Below are positions 7,950 through 15,171 of a stretch of 30,757 bases of DNA, piece after piece. How positions within the stretch are numbered: position 1 is the stretch's first letter; each line of letters starts with the position of its first letter. Origin of the DNA: an uncultured Clostridium sp. (GTDB lineage Bacteria > Cyanobacteriota > Vampirovibrionia > Gastranaerophilales > Gastranaerophilaceae). The translations under genes and the position numbers were made by a program. The stretch spans positions 1-30,757 of the forward strand of contig CAUDIU010000012.1 of the NCBI GenBank assembly GCA_958449715.1. The letters are read 5' to 3'. Below the pieces are notes generated by a model. It ran no database searches and was not told where the DNA came from. It was given only the letters and a program-made list of their open reading frames with translations.

Positions 7950-9149
7950 TGTGTTAATTCCACCAAAGGCAAAATTATTTGACATTACATAATCTGTTGA
8001 AATTTCTCTGCCTTGTCCTTTGATGTAATCCAAATCGCCGCATTCAGGATCGATTTCATTAAGGTTTATTGTTGGGTGGAACCAGCCTCTGTTCATCATT
8101 TCGATACTTAAAATCGCTTCAATTGCACCGCAAGCACCTAGAGTGTGACCTGTATAGCTTTTGGTTGAGCTTATCGGAACTTGTCTTTTGAAAACTTGTT
8201 CTGTTGCATAAGTTTCAGCGATGTCACCTTGTAGGGTTGCTGTTCCATGGGCATTAACGTAACCGATTTTATCAGGTGACAGGTTTGCATCTTTTAGTGC
8301 AAGTTCAAGTGCTATACCCATTGTTTTTCTGTTTGGATTTGTAATATGAGTGCCATCTGTGTTTGTGCCGAATCCTATAATTTCTGCATAAATTTTTGCT
8401 CCGCGTTTTTTAGCGTGTTCATATTCTTCTAAAATAAGAGTTCCTGCACCTTCACCAATTACTAGACCATCTCTGTTTTTGTCAAAAGGTGATGGAGTTA
8501 GTTTTGGGGTATCATTTTTTTGACTTGTTGCATAGAGAGTATCAAAAATCGCAATTTCAGTTGCGTGGAGTTCTTCTCCTCCCCCTGCAATCATAACTGT
8601 TTCATATCCGTTTTTTATTGTTTCATAAGCATATCCTATTCCCATAGAACCTGAAGTGCAGGCTGTTGAGCAAGGAACAAGACGCCCTATGGTTTTAAAA
8701 TACAATGAAATATTAACAGCTGTTGTTTGAGGCATCATTTTTACGTATGAGCCTGAATTTAGACCTCTTACAATTTTGTCAACTTGCATTCCGTAAAAAT
8801 CAATAATTGCATCTAACGAGCCTGAAGATGAACCGTAGCTGACACCTGTTTGGCCGTTTGTTATAATTTCGTTTCCTAAAAGTCCAGCATCTTCAAGAGC
8901 CAGTTCAGCTGTTCTTACTGCCATAACCGAAAGTGGTCCCATTGTACGGAGAACTTTTCTGTTGTAATTTGGAGGAATTTCAAAGCCTTTTGTTCTTGCT
9001 GAAAGTCTTGTATTTAATCTTTTGTATTGGTCTAAATCTTTGTTGTATTCAACGCAGTTTTCCAATTTTTGTAAGCTTTCAAATGCGGTATTAATATCAC
9101 TTCCTAAAGGGCTTGTCAAAGACATTCCTGTGACTACAACTCTTTTCAT
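7926..9149 (-). CDS. apeR: Beta-ketoacyl-ACP synthase of the aryl-polyene locus (ApeR-like)
   Basis: 407 residues, full-length FabF-type thiolase-fold ketosynthase. The catalytic triad is complete: Cys164 in CSTACTSG, His301 in VNAHGTAT and His335 in GHTLGACGA, so it should perform decarboxylative Claisen condensation on ACP-bound substrates. It is the last gene of the three-gene minus-strand operon and overlaps the ketoreductase stop by four bases (ATGA), with GGAGG inside the upstream gene. In E. coli and Xenorhabdus the order KS-DH-KR-KS (apeO, P, Q, R) is the same as here, which is the basis for the symbol. In those systems ApeR works with ApeQ in early rounds; that role is inferred here. 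Confidence 0.88.
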   Translation of the reverse strand: MKRVVVTGMSLTSPLGSDINTAFESLQKLENCVEYNKDLDQYKRLNTRLSARTKGFEIPPNYNRKVLRTMGPLSVMAVRTAELALEDAGLLGNEIITNGQTGVSYGSSSGSLDAIIDFYGMQVDKIVRGLNSGSYVKMMPQTTAVNISLYFKTIGRLVPCSTACTSGSMGIGYAYETIKNGYETVMIAGGGEELHATEIAIFDTLYATSQKNDTPKLTPSPFDKNRDGLVIGEGAGTLILEEYEHAKKRGAKIYAEIIGFGTNTDGTHITNPNRKTMGIALELALKDANLSPDKIGYVNAHGTATLQGDIAETYATEQVFKRQVPISSTKSYTGHTLGACGAIEAILSIEMMNRGWFHPTINLNEIDPECGDLDYIKGQGREISTDYVMSNNFAFGGINTSLIFKKI

Positions 9150-9871
9150 AAATACATACCTCCGTTTACGGAAATTACTTGACCGGTTATGTATGAAGCG
9201 TCTTCACTCATCAGATAATTTGCAAGGCTTGCGACTTCACGAGCTTGGCCTAGTCTTTTCATCGGGATTAATTTTTTGATTTCATCTACAGGGACATCTT
9301 TTATCATATCAGTTTCTATAACCCCTGGGGCTATACAATTCACAGTAATCCCTCGTTTTGCAAGTTCAAGAGAAAGTGCTTTTGTAGCTCCGATTATACC
9401 TGCTTTTGATGCGGAATAATTTACCTGACCTCGGTTCCCGCAAAGCCCTGAAATTGATGATAATGTAATAATTCTTCCTTTAATTCTGTTTGAAATCATA
9501 GGCATTACAAGAGGTTTTAAGACATTGTAAAAGCCTGTAAGATTTGTGTTAATTACATCGTCCCATTCATTACCTTCAAGAGTCGGGAAAACATTATCTT
9601 TTGCAATACCTGCATTTAATACAATGCCGTAATAAAGTTTGTCAGCTAAAACTGATGCACATTCTTCTCTGTTTTTAATATCAAATTTTAAAATTTGTGC
9701 TTCACGTCCAAGAGCTTTGATTTCATCAGCTGTTTCTTGTGCTTTTTCTTTGTTGTGTGCGTAATGAACATCAATATCATAACCGTTTTTAGCTAGATAT
9801 AGTGCTATTTCTTTTCCTATACCTCTGCTTGAACCTGTTACTAATACTTTTTTTAGATTATTCACACTCAT
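9146..9871 (-). CDS. apeQ: 3-ketoacyl-ACP reductase (ApeQ/FabG-like)
   Basis: 241 residues, a standard short-chain dehydrogenase/reductase. The NADPH-binding TGSSRGIG is at about 12-19, the NAG motif at about 86-88, and the catalytic tetrad is intact: Asn110, Ser139, Tyr152 and Lys156 (YSASK). It should reduce the 3-keto group formed by the ketosynthases. Start and stop overlap the neighbouring ketosynthase genes by four bases each, so the three are translationally coupled. AGGAATTAGG precedes the ATG. Sequence alone cannot exclude that it also serves primary fatty-acid synthesis, but the operon argues for polyene assembly. Confidence 0.9.
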   Translation of the reverse strand: MSVNNLKKVLVTGSSRGIGKEIALYLAKNGYDIDVHYAHNKEKAQETADEIKALGREAQILKFDIKNREECASVLADKLYYGIVLNAGIAKDNVFPTLEGNEWDDVINTNLTGFYNVLKPLVMPMISNRIKGRIITLSSISGLCGNRGQVNYSASKAGIIGATKALSLELAKRGITVNCIAPGVIETDMIKDVPVDEIKKLIPMKRLGQAREVASLANYLMSEDASYITGQVISVNGGMYL

Positions 9872-11391
9872 CCTAATTCCTTTATATATTTTTCTGCATC
9901 TGCCGGTTGAAATGCATTAATAACCGCTTTAGCCACCTCTTGATTACCATTATAAATTAAACATTCGAATGAAACAAGTTCGTTGTCCCCGTAAATTTCT
10001 TTTGCGGTGATAGTATATGTTTTACCGTTTTCAAATTTTTCTAATGAATTTTCATATAATCGTGTTCCAAGTAGAAATCCGATTTTAGGAATTGTTTCTC
10101 CGGCTTTAAAATATGCATAACAGCCGATGGTCTGAGCCATAAATTCAATTCCGACAAGCGGGGAAATCCCGTTAATTTCTTTATCAAAAAATACTTTATC
10201 TTCATTTATTGTGACAGAGGCTTTTGCAAATTGGTTTTTCATATCAATTTGCAAGATGTCGTCAATTAAAATCATTGGTTTTTCGTGAGGTAAAATATTT
10301 GATAAATTGTATTTTACATCTTTATTTTTTGTATTTCCTTTTCCTAATATAATTACTGCATTTGTTCCGCCAAAGCCGAATGATGTGCACATGCAGGTAT
10401 TTATTTCTCCATATTCGATATTTTCATTTACTAAATTAATTTTAGGTAATTTATCGTCATATTCACCGTCAAATTTGTGGATTGGTAATTTTCTTTTACC
10501 TTTCAAAATTTCGTAACAGATGAAAGTCTCAATAGATGCAGCTGCACCAAGACAATGACCTGTGATTGGTTTTGTTGAACTTGTAGGGACTTTATCTTGG
10601 AAAATTTTATAAATAGCATTTGCTTCCATTAAATCATTTGAAATTGTACCTGTACCATGGAGATTTATGTAATCAATATCATCAGGTGACAACTTTGCTT
10701 CATCAAGAGCTTTTTGAATTGCGATTGATGCTTGAGTACCTTCAGGGTCAGGTGTTGCAGAATGATAAGCGTCAGAGGTTTCTCCGATTCCAAGAATTTT
10801 TATCCCGTCAGATTTTTTAGTTAGAAGAAATAGTGCTCCGCCTTCGCCAAGACTTATGCCGTTGCGGTTTTTGGAAAATGGATTTGTTTTTTCATGTGAT
10901 AATACTTCAAGAGCGTGAAACCCGTATGTCGGCATACTTGCTAATGTATCCACTCCGCCTGCGATTACAGCTTTGCAGACATTATTTTCTAAAAGTCTTA
11001 TTGCTGTTGCAAAGGCTTTAATCCCTGATGTGCAGGCAGTTGATACGCTGGCTGCATAGTTTGTTGTGCCTAAATACCATTTTAAAAATTCAGCAGGGTT
11101 TCCAAGTTCTGCGTGGTGTTTGTTTTCTGTTGTTTCGTATTCTTCTATTCCTGAATTTGTAGTTCCTATTACAATCCCGATTTCTGATTTTTCATATTCT
11201 GACAAATCAAGTTTGTCAACAAGAAATTTCAAAAGTCTGTTGCATCTCAAGTTATAATTAGGTTCTTGTATTTGTTCAAAATCTTTTTCCAATTTGCCGA
11301 AATAAAATTTACTGCCTTTAACGATTTTCTCATCAGGCGTTAGTTTATCAGCGAATAATGCACAGGCATCTGTAATATAAATCTCATTCAT
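9868..11391 (-). CDS. apeO-apeP: Ketosynthase-dehydratase fusion (ApeO-ApeP-like)
   Basis: 507 residues in two domains. Residues 1 to about 350 form a ketosynthase with an intact Cys120 (STACTSG), His245 (NLHGTGT) and His279 (GHCLGAAA) triad. Residues about 361-507 form a hot-dog dehydratase of the ApeP type: LPHEKPMILID with His369, then GIEFMAQTIG. In the reference aryl-polyene systems ApeO (KS) and ApeP (DH) are separate neighbouring proteins; here they are one polypeptide with a short polar linker (about 351-362, KGNTKNKDVK). The fusion order equals the reference gene order. It leads the minus-strand operon. The ATG has no Shine-Dalgarno and lies 14 bases from the divergent apeC start; a TAACAT box six bases upstream would make the mRNA leaderless. 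Confidence 0.88.
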   Translation of the reverse strand: MNEIYITDACALFADKLTPDEKIVKGSKFYFGKLEKDFEQIQEPNYNLRCNRLLKFLVDKLDLSEYEKSEIGIVIGTTNSGIEEYETTENKHHAELGNPAEFLKWYLGTTNYAASVSTACTSGIKAFATAIRLLENNVCKAVIAGGVDTLASMPTYGFHALEVLSHEKTNPFSKNRNGISLGEGGALFLLTKKSDGIKILGIGETSDAYHSATPDPEGTQASIAIQKALDEAKLSPDDIDYINLHGTGTISNDLMEANAIYKIFQDKVPTSSTKPITGHCLGAAASIETFICYEILKGKRKLPIHKFDGEYDDKLPKINLVNENIEYGEINTCMCTSFGFGGTNAVIILGKGNTKNKDVKYNLSNILPHEKPMILIDDILQIDMKNQFAKASVTINEDKVFFDKEINGISPLVGIEFMAQTIGCYAYFKAGETIPKIGFLLGTRLYENSLEKFENGKTYTITAKEIYGDNELVSFECLIYNGNQEVAKAVINAFQPADAEKYIKELG

Positions 11392-11405
11392 GATAATATG
11401 TTAGC
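11392..11405. promoter_or_regulatory. 14-bp divergent intergene with overlapping -10 boxes
   Basis: Between the starts of the two ape operons only 14 bases remain. TAATAT (11394-11399, plus strand) lies six bases before the apeC ATG, and TAACAT (11403-11398, minus strand) lies six bases before the apeO-apeP ATG. The two boxes overlap, so polymerases for the two operons would compete. The -35 regions would lie inside the opposite coding sequence and are weak; this is an inference from spacing. Confidence 0.45.
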
Positions 11406-11990
11406 ATGAATGGAATTAATCTGGAATTTTTTATAAAAAAGATTTCTTATTCTGTCGGTGAAAATATTGATTTGTCACAAGTGCCGATGCTTATGAGGAG
11501 AAAATTATCTCCTGTTGGTAAAATTGCATTGAGTACAATGTTAGAGTGCTATGATGGAAGTGATGATTTGAAATTGTGTTATGCTTCTCGATATGGCGAA
11601 TTAGAAAGAGTTTTGAAACTTATCAAACAAAAAAATGAAGAAAATGAAATATCTCCGACAGGTTTTAGTTTTTCTGTTCATAATTCTACAATTGGATTTT
11701 TTTCACTTTTGAAGAATTTGCATCATTCTTATAATTCTGTTGCTGCGGGGGAAGATACTTTGGCTTACGGACTTTTAGATGCTGTAATGAATGGAGGGAA
11801 AACTCTTTTTTGTTATGCAGAATCTGTTGACAGATATGAGAGTGTTTCAATATTAATAGATGAAAAAGACGGTGAGCGAGTAAGGCTAAAAAGCAATAAT
11901 GAAAAATTGGAATCTAACAGTTTTACCGAATTTTTAAAGGGCGGTCGATATATTTGTCCTTTATACATTATGGAGAGGGTAAATGATTAG
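11406..11990 (+). CDS. apeC: Ketosynthase-like chain-length factor (ApeC-like)
   Basis: 194 residues matching the 'beta-ketoacyl synthase-like N-terminal' family. Diagnostic segments are MLMRRKLSPVGKIAL (about 28-42), CYASRYGELER, SPTGFSFSVHNSTIG and AAGEDTLAYGLLDA. The position corresponding to the KS nucleophile lacks a cysteine (SVHNSTIG), as expected for a chain-length factor that pairs with an active KS. In the aryl-polyene systems ApeC partners ApeO to set chain length, so the partner here should be the KS half of the KS-DH fusion. It is the first gene of the plus-strand operon and has no Shine-Dalgarno. It is somewhat shorter than typical ApeC proteins. It overlaps the next gene by eight bases. 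Confidence 0.85.
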   Translation: MNGINLEFFIKKISYSVGENIDLSQVPMLMRRKLSPVGKIALSTMLECYDGSDDLKLCYASRYGELERVLKLIKQKNEENEISPTGFSFSVHNSTIGFFSLLKNLHHSYNSVAAGEDTLAYGLLDAVMNGGKTLFCYAESVDRYESVSILIDEKDGERVRLKSNNEKLESNSFTEFLKGGRYICPLYIMERVND

Positions 11991-12777
11991 ATTTATAAGA
12001 GGTTTTGGTGTTGTATTATTATTTTCCATATTCGGAGTTTGTTCATTTTTTCTGGGTTTTGTAGTATTGCCTCTGTTGCAAATTTTTATGAAATTTGAAA
12101 AAACTGAGGAGTCAGCTTCTCATAGTGATAGTGAAAATTCAATAAAAAACGATAAAGAAGACAAAAGAAAGCGTGAAAGATTTTCAAGATTAATCCATAA
12201 ACTTTGGCATTTTTATACAAATCTTTTTGTTAAACTCGGGCTTATCAAAATTGATTTGAAAAATTTTGAGCAGGTAAGAGGAAAAATAATAGTTTCTACT
12301 CACCCGACATTTATTGATATTATGATACTTATCGGGCTTTATGACAATTCTTTATGTTTGGCGAAAAAAGAGTTGTTGAATAATATATTTTTGAAAAATA
12401 TTATAAAAAATGTTTATATTCCGAATAATGTTGAATTAGATGAATTTAAAAAAATTTCTACTGAAGTATTAAATGACGGCTATAATATTATAATTTTTCC
12501 AACAGGTACAAGGACAGTAGAGGGTGAAGACTTGAAAATTCATAAAGGTGCAGCAGCTTTGCAAATTGCATCAGGTGCAGATATTGTGCCCGTAACTATT
12601 AAATGCGATTACCCATTTTTGCAAAAGGGGCAGCCGATATATGATGCTTCTGACAGATTAATTACTTATACAATAAGTCAGCTTAATCCCATAAAATTGT
12701 CTGATTTTGATGAAAAATCAGAAATTAAGCTGAGAAAAGCTATTTCTGAAAAAATCAAATTAGACTTTACTAATTAG
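11983..12777 (+). CDS. apeD: PlsC-type acyltransferase (ApeD-like)
   Basis: 264 residues. An N-terminal membrane segment (about 8-36) is followed by a highly charged linker (about 38-67, rich in Glu, Lys, Ser) and a glycerolphosphate-acyltransferase domain with the catalytic HX4D box His107-Asp112 (STHPTFIDI) and a TGTR-type block III (FPTGTRTVEG), where the usual E/P-E-G is reduced. It likely transfers an acyl or polyene-acyl group to a membrane acceptor on the inner face of the cytoplasmic membrane. The start ATG is within the end of apeC, with GGAGAGG upstream. Its last codons (Asp-Phe-Thr-Asn-stop) lie within the left copy of the 19-bp direct repeat flanking the inserted gene. Confidence 0.85.
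   Translation: MIRFIRGFGVVLLFSIFGVCSFFLGFVVLPLLQIFMKFEKTEESASHSDSENSIKNDKEDKRKRERFSRLIHKLWHFYTNLFVKLGLIKIDLKNFEQVRGKIIVSTHPTFIDIMILIGLYDNSLCLAKKELLNNIFLKNIIKNVYIPNNVELDEFKKISTEVLNDGYNIIIFPTGTRTVEGEDLKIHKGAAALQIASGADIVPVTIKCDYPFLQKGQPIYDASDRLITYTISQLNPIKLSDFDEKSEIKLRKAISEKIKLDFTN
12758..12776. repeat. Left copy of 19-bp direct repeat flanking the inserted gene
   Basis: AATTAGACTTTACTAATTA, matching 14138-14156 at 18 of 19 positions. It covers the last codons of apeD and most of its stop codon. The two copies are 1380 bp apart and bracket the metalloprotease-like gene. Confidence 0.85.
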
Positions 12778-12835
12778 CTAACAAAAATTTTTATCTTTGT
12801 TTTTTATAAATGTAACAAGATAAAAAGGTTTTTTT

Positions 12836-14122
12836 ATGTCAATACAACCTCTAGGTTTTGCAAATGCAAAAAGTTTAAATCGAATAAATTTCGGAAATAA
12901 AAATATAAATTCTAATTATACAACACAGCCATATCCACAAGATAGTGTTGAGATTAATGTTAAGAAAAAAGGATTTTCAAACGCTCAAAAATTGAGGATT
13001 GGGTTTGGTATGGCTGCTTTGCCAGCAAAGGCATTGTCGTTTTGCGGGAAAATTGGTGCAGCCCAAGAAGGAGTTGTAAAACTTGCTGAGCATATTGATT
13101 TTACTCCTGCTAAGACAACTCAGGAAGCAATAGAATTTGCGAAAACAAAATTGGGTGTAAAAAATTATGATGATAGTATGTCTTTGGATGTAATGAATTG
13201 GGTAAATGAGGGACTTACAAATATCAATAACGTACGAAAAGGCAAAGCAAAATTATTTGATACAATAAGATATGATTTAATTAATAGTAGTTATTTATGT
13301 TATGTAGATAATAATATTGAGGAGCCTAAATTAGGTGCAATATTAAATATCAGTAAAAAGCATACAAAAAAAATGGGCAAATATATAAATTTATCAATTG
13401 ATTTTTGCATTGATAATAATATTTTGTATAGAGATGAAAATAAGAAAATTTTATTAAAACCATTTTATAATTGTGGTAAGGTATCTGACCATTTTATAGA
13501 AAAATTAAATAAATTTAATGATAATCCAAGTAGTTTTTCTTTAATAGATAGAGTAGAATTAAATGAATATTTTAATTTGATTTGGAATAAAAGAGTTAAT
13601 TTTTTTAAATCTCCTTATTTAAATTTAAAACAAATATTAAAAAATGAAAGTATACAAGAAACTTTATTAGCACATTCAAAATTGCCTGATTTAAAACAAA
13701 TAGAAAAGTTACCGGCACTTCAACGAAAAAATGTACTTGAAGATATAATTAATAATTATATTGATTTAGATCAAGGAATTCATTTAGACTATCCAGCAGT
13801 AAATACATTAGAGATAATTTATCATGAAAATGGGCATTTGGAACATCATTTAAAAATAGGTAAAGACAAATTTTTATCTATGGGTAAACTTGAAGAATGT
13901 ATGTATAATTTAGGAAAAATATCAGATATTACATTTGATTTTATATTCAATGTTAAAAAACAAGAAATAGCTAATAGTATTTCTAATTATGCTTCAGAAT
14001 CACCTTTGGAATTTGTAGCTGAAGTTTATAAAAAATTGATTAATAAAGCGTTAGGTGGAAAAGAGCAAATCTCTGATGATGTAATGAAACTTTATAATGA
14101 ATACGGTGGTCCTGCTATTTAA
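12836..14122 (+). CDS. Putative zincin metalloprotease inserted in the ape operon
   Basis: 428 residues; not part of any known aryl-polyene locus. An HEXXH zinc-site motif is present at His330-Glu331-Asn-Gly-His334, followed by LEHH, and about 60 residues later by SPLEFVAEVYKKL (Glu392, Glu396). This HExGH...EFxAE pattern resembles anthrax-lethal-factor/M34-type zincins, where the later Glu is the third zinc ligand. The rest (about 60-320) is helical, Asn/Lys/Ile-rich and unrecognised. There is no signal peptide; the N-terminus holds NRINFGNK. Codon use is visibly more A/T-rich (many AAT, ATA, TTA) than the flanking genes. A weak AAGG precedes a T-run and the ATG. Catalytic function is an inference from the motif only. 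Confidence 0.65.
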   Translation: MSIQPLGFANAKSLNRINFGNKNINSNYTTQPYPQDSVEINVKKKGFSNAQKLRIGFGMAALPAKALSFCGKIGAAQEGVVKLAEHIDFTPAKTTQEAIEFAKTKLGVKNYDDSMSLDVMNWVNEGLTNINNVRKGKAKLFDTIRYDLINSSYLCYVDNNIEEPKLGAILNISKKHTKKMGKYINLSIDFCIDNNILYRDENKKILLKPFYNCGKVSDHFIEKLNKFNDNPSSFSLIDRVELNEYFNLIWNKRVNFFKSPYLNLKQILKNESIQETLLAHSKLPDLKQIEKLPALQRKNVLEDIINNYIDLDQGIHLDYPAVNTLEIIYHENGHLEHHLKIGKDKFLSMGKLEECMYNLGKISDITFDFIFNVKKQEIANSISNYASESPLEFVAEVYKKLINKALGGKEQISDDVMKLYNEYGGPAI

Positions 14123-14137
14123 TCTATATTGATTTTT

Positions 14138-14156
14138 AATTTGACTTTACTAATTA
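14138..14156. repeat. Right copy of 19-bp direct repeat flanking the inserted gene
   Basis: AATTTGACTTTACTAATTA, one mismatch from the copy at the apeD 3' end. It lies in the gap between the zincin-like gene and the first ACP gene, and looks like a duplicated apeD tail left by integration or recombination. Confidence 0.85.
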
Positions 14157-14190
14157 ATTAAGTTATAAATATTAATATAGGTGAATTAAG

Positions 14191-14445
14191 ATGTGCTTGG
14201 AAAATGAAATTAAAACTCTAATCATTGAGTCGCTTGAATTAGAGGATATAACTGTCGATGATATTAAAGACGATGAACCGTTATTTATCAGCGGGCTTGG
14301 TCTTGACAGCATTGATGCGTTGGAACTCGGTATGGCATTAAAGAAAAAGTATAATGTTGATTTGAGCGACAACAAGGAAGAAAATAAAAAATATTTTTAT
14401 TCAGTTAAAACAATTGCTGATTTTATAAGAAGTAAGGTTAGTTAA
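14191..14445 (+). CDS. apeE: Acyl carrier protein 1 of the aryl-polyene locus (ApeE-like)
   Basis: 84 residues, four-helix acidic carrier protein. The phosphopantetheine attachment site is Ser40 in GLGLDSIDALELG. The acidic helix II face expected for partner docking is present. An AGGTG ribosome site precedes the ATG. The stop codon is immediately followed by the ATG of the second ACP gene, so the two are coupled. In the reference system ApeE and ApeF carry the starter or growing polyene; which of the two corresponds to which is by order only. Confidence 0.87.
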   Translation: MCLENEIKTLIIESLELEDITVDDIKDDEPLFISGLGLDSIDALELGMALKKKYNVDLSDNKEENKKYFYSVKTIADFIRSKVS

Positions 14446-14697
14446 ATGGCTAAAAAATACACAAGAGAACAAATTTTTGATAGATTAAAAAGTATTCTGG
14501 CTGATGATTTTGAAATTGAGCCTGAAAAACTTGTATTAGATGCAAATTTGTTTGAAGATTTGGAACTTGATAGCATTGATGCGGTTGATTTGGCTGTAAA
14601 ATTGCAGGAATTCACTGAGAAAAAGATTTCTCCTGAAAACTTTAAGCAAATTAGAACAATTGACGATGTTGTCTCTGCTATTGAAGAATTGCTGTAA
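14446..14697 (+). CDS. apeF: Acyl carrier protein 2 of the aryl-polyene locus (ApeF-like)
   Basis: 83 residues. Ser43 in LELDSIDAVDLAV is the phosphopantetheine site. It differs clearly from the first ACP (different N-terminus and helix III), as expected for two carriers with separate duties rather than a recent duplication. It starts one base after the apeE stop. Long open frames on the opposite strand of both ACP genes are shadows caused by their biased composition. Confidence 0.88.
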   Translation: MAKKYTREQIFDRLKSILADDFEIEPEKLVLDANLFEDLELDSIDAVDLAVKLQEFTEKKISPENFKQIRTIDDVVSAIEELL

Positions 14698-14718
14698 ACT
14701 GACAGATTGGAAGGCAAG

Positions 14719-15171
14719 ATGTCAGGCGGGCAAATGGGTTATATAAAGAAAATTAAGCCTTTATTGCCGTTTGTCGGGACTTTGTTTATTGTTTGCCTTT
14801 TTCATTTTAGCAAAGTGTATGTTTTAAAATTTTACCCTGTCATTGTGAACAGTTTTATTTTTTGTGTATTTTTCTCATCGCTTTTTTGCAAAGAGACAGT
14901 AATTCAAAAAATTGCAAAAAAAATGGACGGTGAATTGTCAGAATTCTCCAGCAATTATACAAGAAAACTTACTTATGTATGGTGTGTTTTTTTATTCATA
15001 AATTTGTCAATTTCTTTTGCAACTGTTTTTATGTCCCCGAAAATTTGGACCTTGTATAACGCTTGTATTTCATATATTGCCCTAGGTTTGATGTTCGGGG
15101 TAGAATATATTGTAAGAATTATTTTGAGAGCAAAATATGACAGAAGGCAAAAAGGGGAGCATAGCGACTGA
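14719..15171 (+). CDS. apeG: Integral membrane protein (ApeG/COG4648-like)
   Basis: 150 residues if started at ATG 14719, preferred because GGAAGG lies five bases upstream; a TTG at 14707 overlaps that ribosome site. Four hydrophobic segments are visible: residues about 16-30 (FVGTLFIVCLFHFSK), 34-52 (FYPVIVNSFIFCVFF), 83-105 and 113-134. The tail is basic. The size, position between the ACPs and the ligase, and topology match the small membrane protein of aryl-polyene loci, whose biochemical role is unknown. It overlaps the ligase start by 35 bases. Confidence 0.72.
   Translation: MSGGQMGYIKKIKPLLPFVGTLFIVCLFHFSKVYVLKFYPVIVNSFIFCVFFSSLFCKETVIQKIAKKMDGELSEFSSNYTRKLTYVWCVFLFINLSISFATVFMSPKIWTLYNACISYIALGLMFGVEYIVRIILRAKYDRRQKGEHSD

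Noticed and set aside
10307..11257. Plus-strand frames opposite the KS-DH fusion
   Set aside because: Shadows of a well-supported ketosynthase with complete active-site motifs.
12788..12826. Hairpin TTTTTATCTTTGTT with AACAAGATAAAAA as a terminator between apeD and the zincin
   Set aside because: The stem is A/T-rich and has a bulge; the T-run that follows abuts the zincin ATG. Too weak to call.
12758..14156. Insertion sequence or integron cassette
   Set aside because: No transposase, integrase, terminal inverted repeats or attC-like hairpin was found; the 19-bp direct repeat is longer than usual target duplications, so only 'insertion of unknown type' is claimed.
14172..14717. Serine-rich minus-strand frames opposite the two ACP genes
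   Set aside because: Caused by the acidic codon bias of ACP genes read backwards; the ACP frames carry DSI phosphopantetheine sites.
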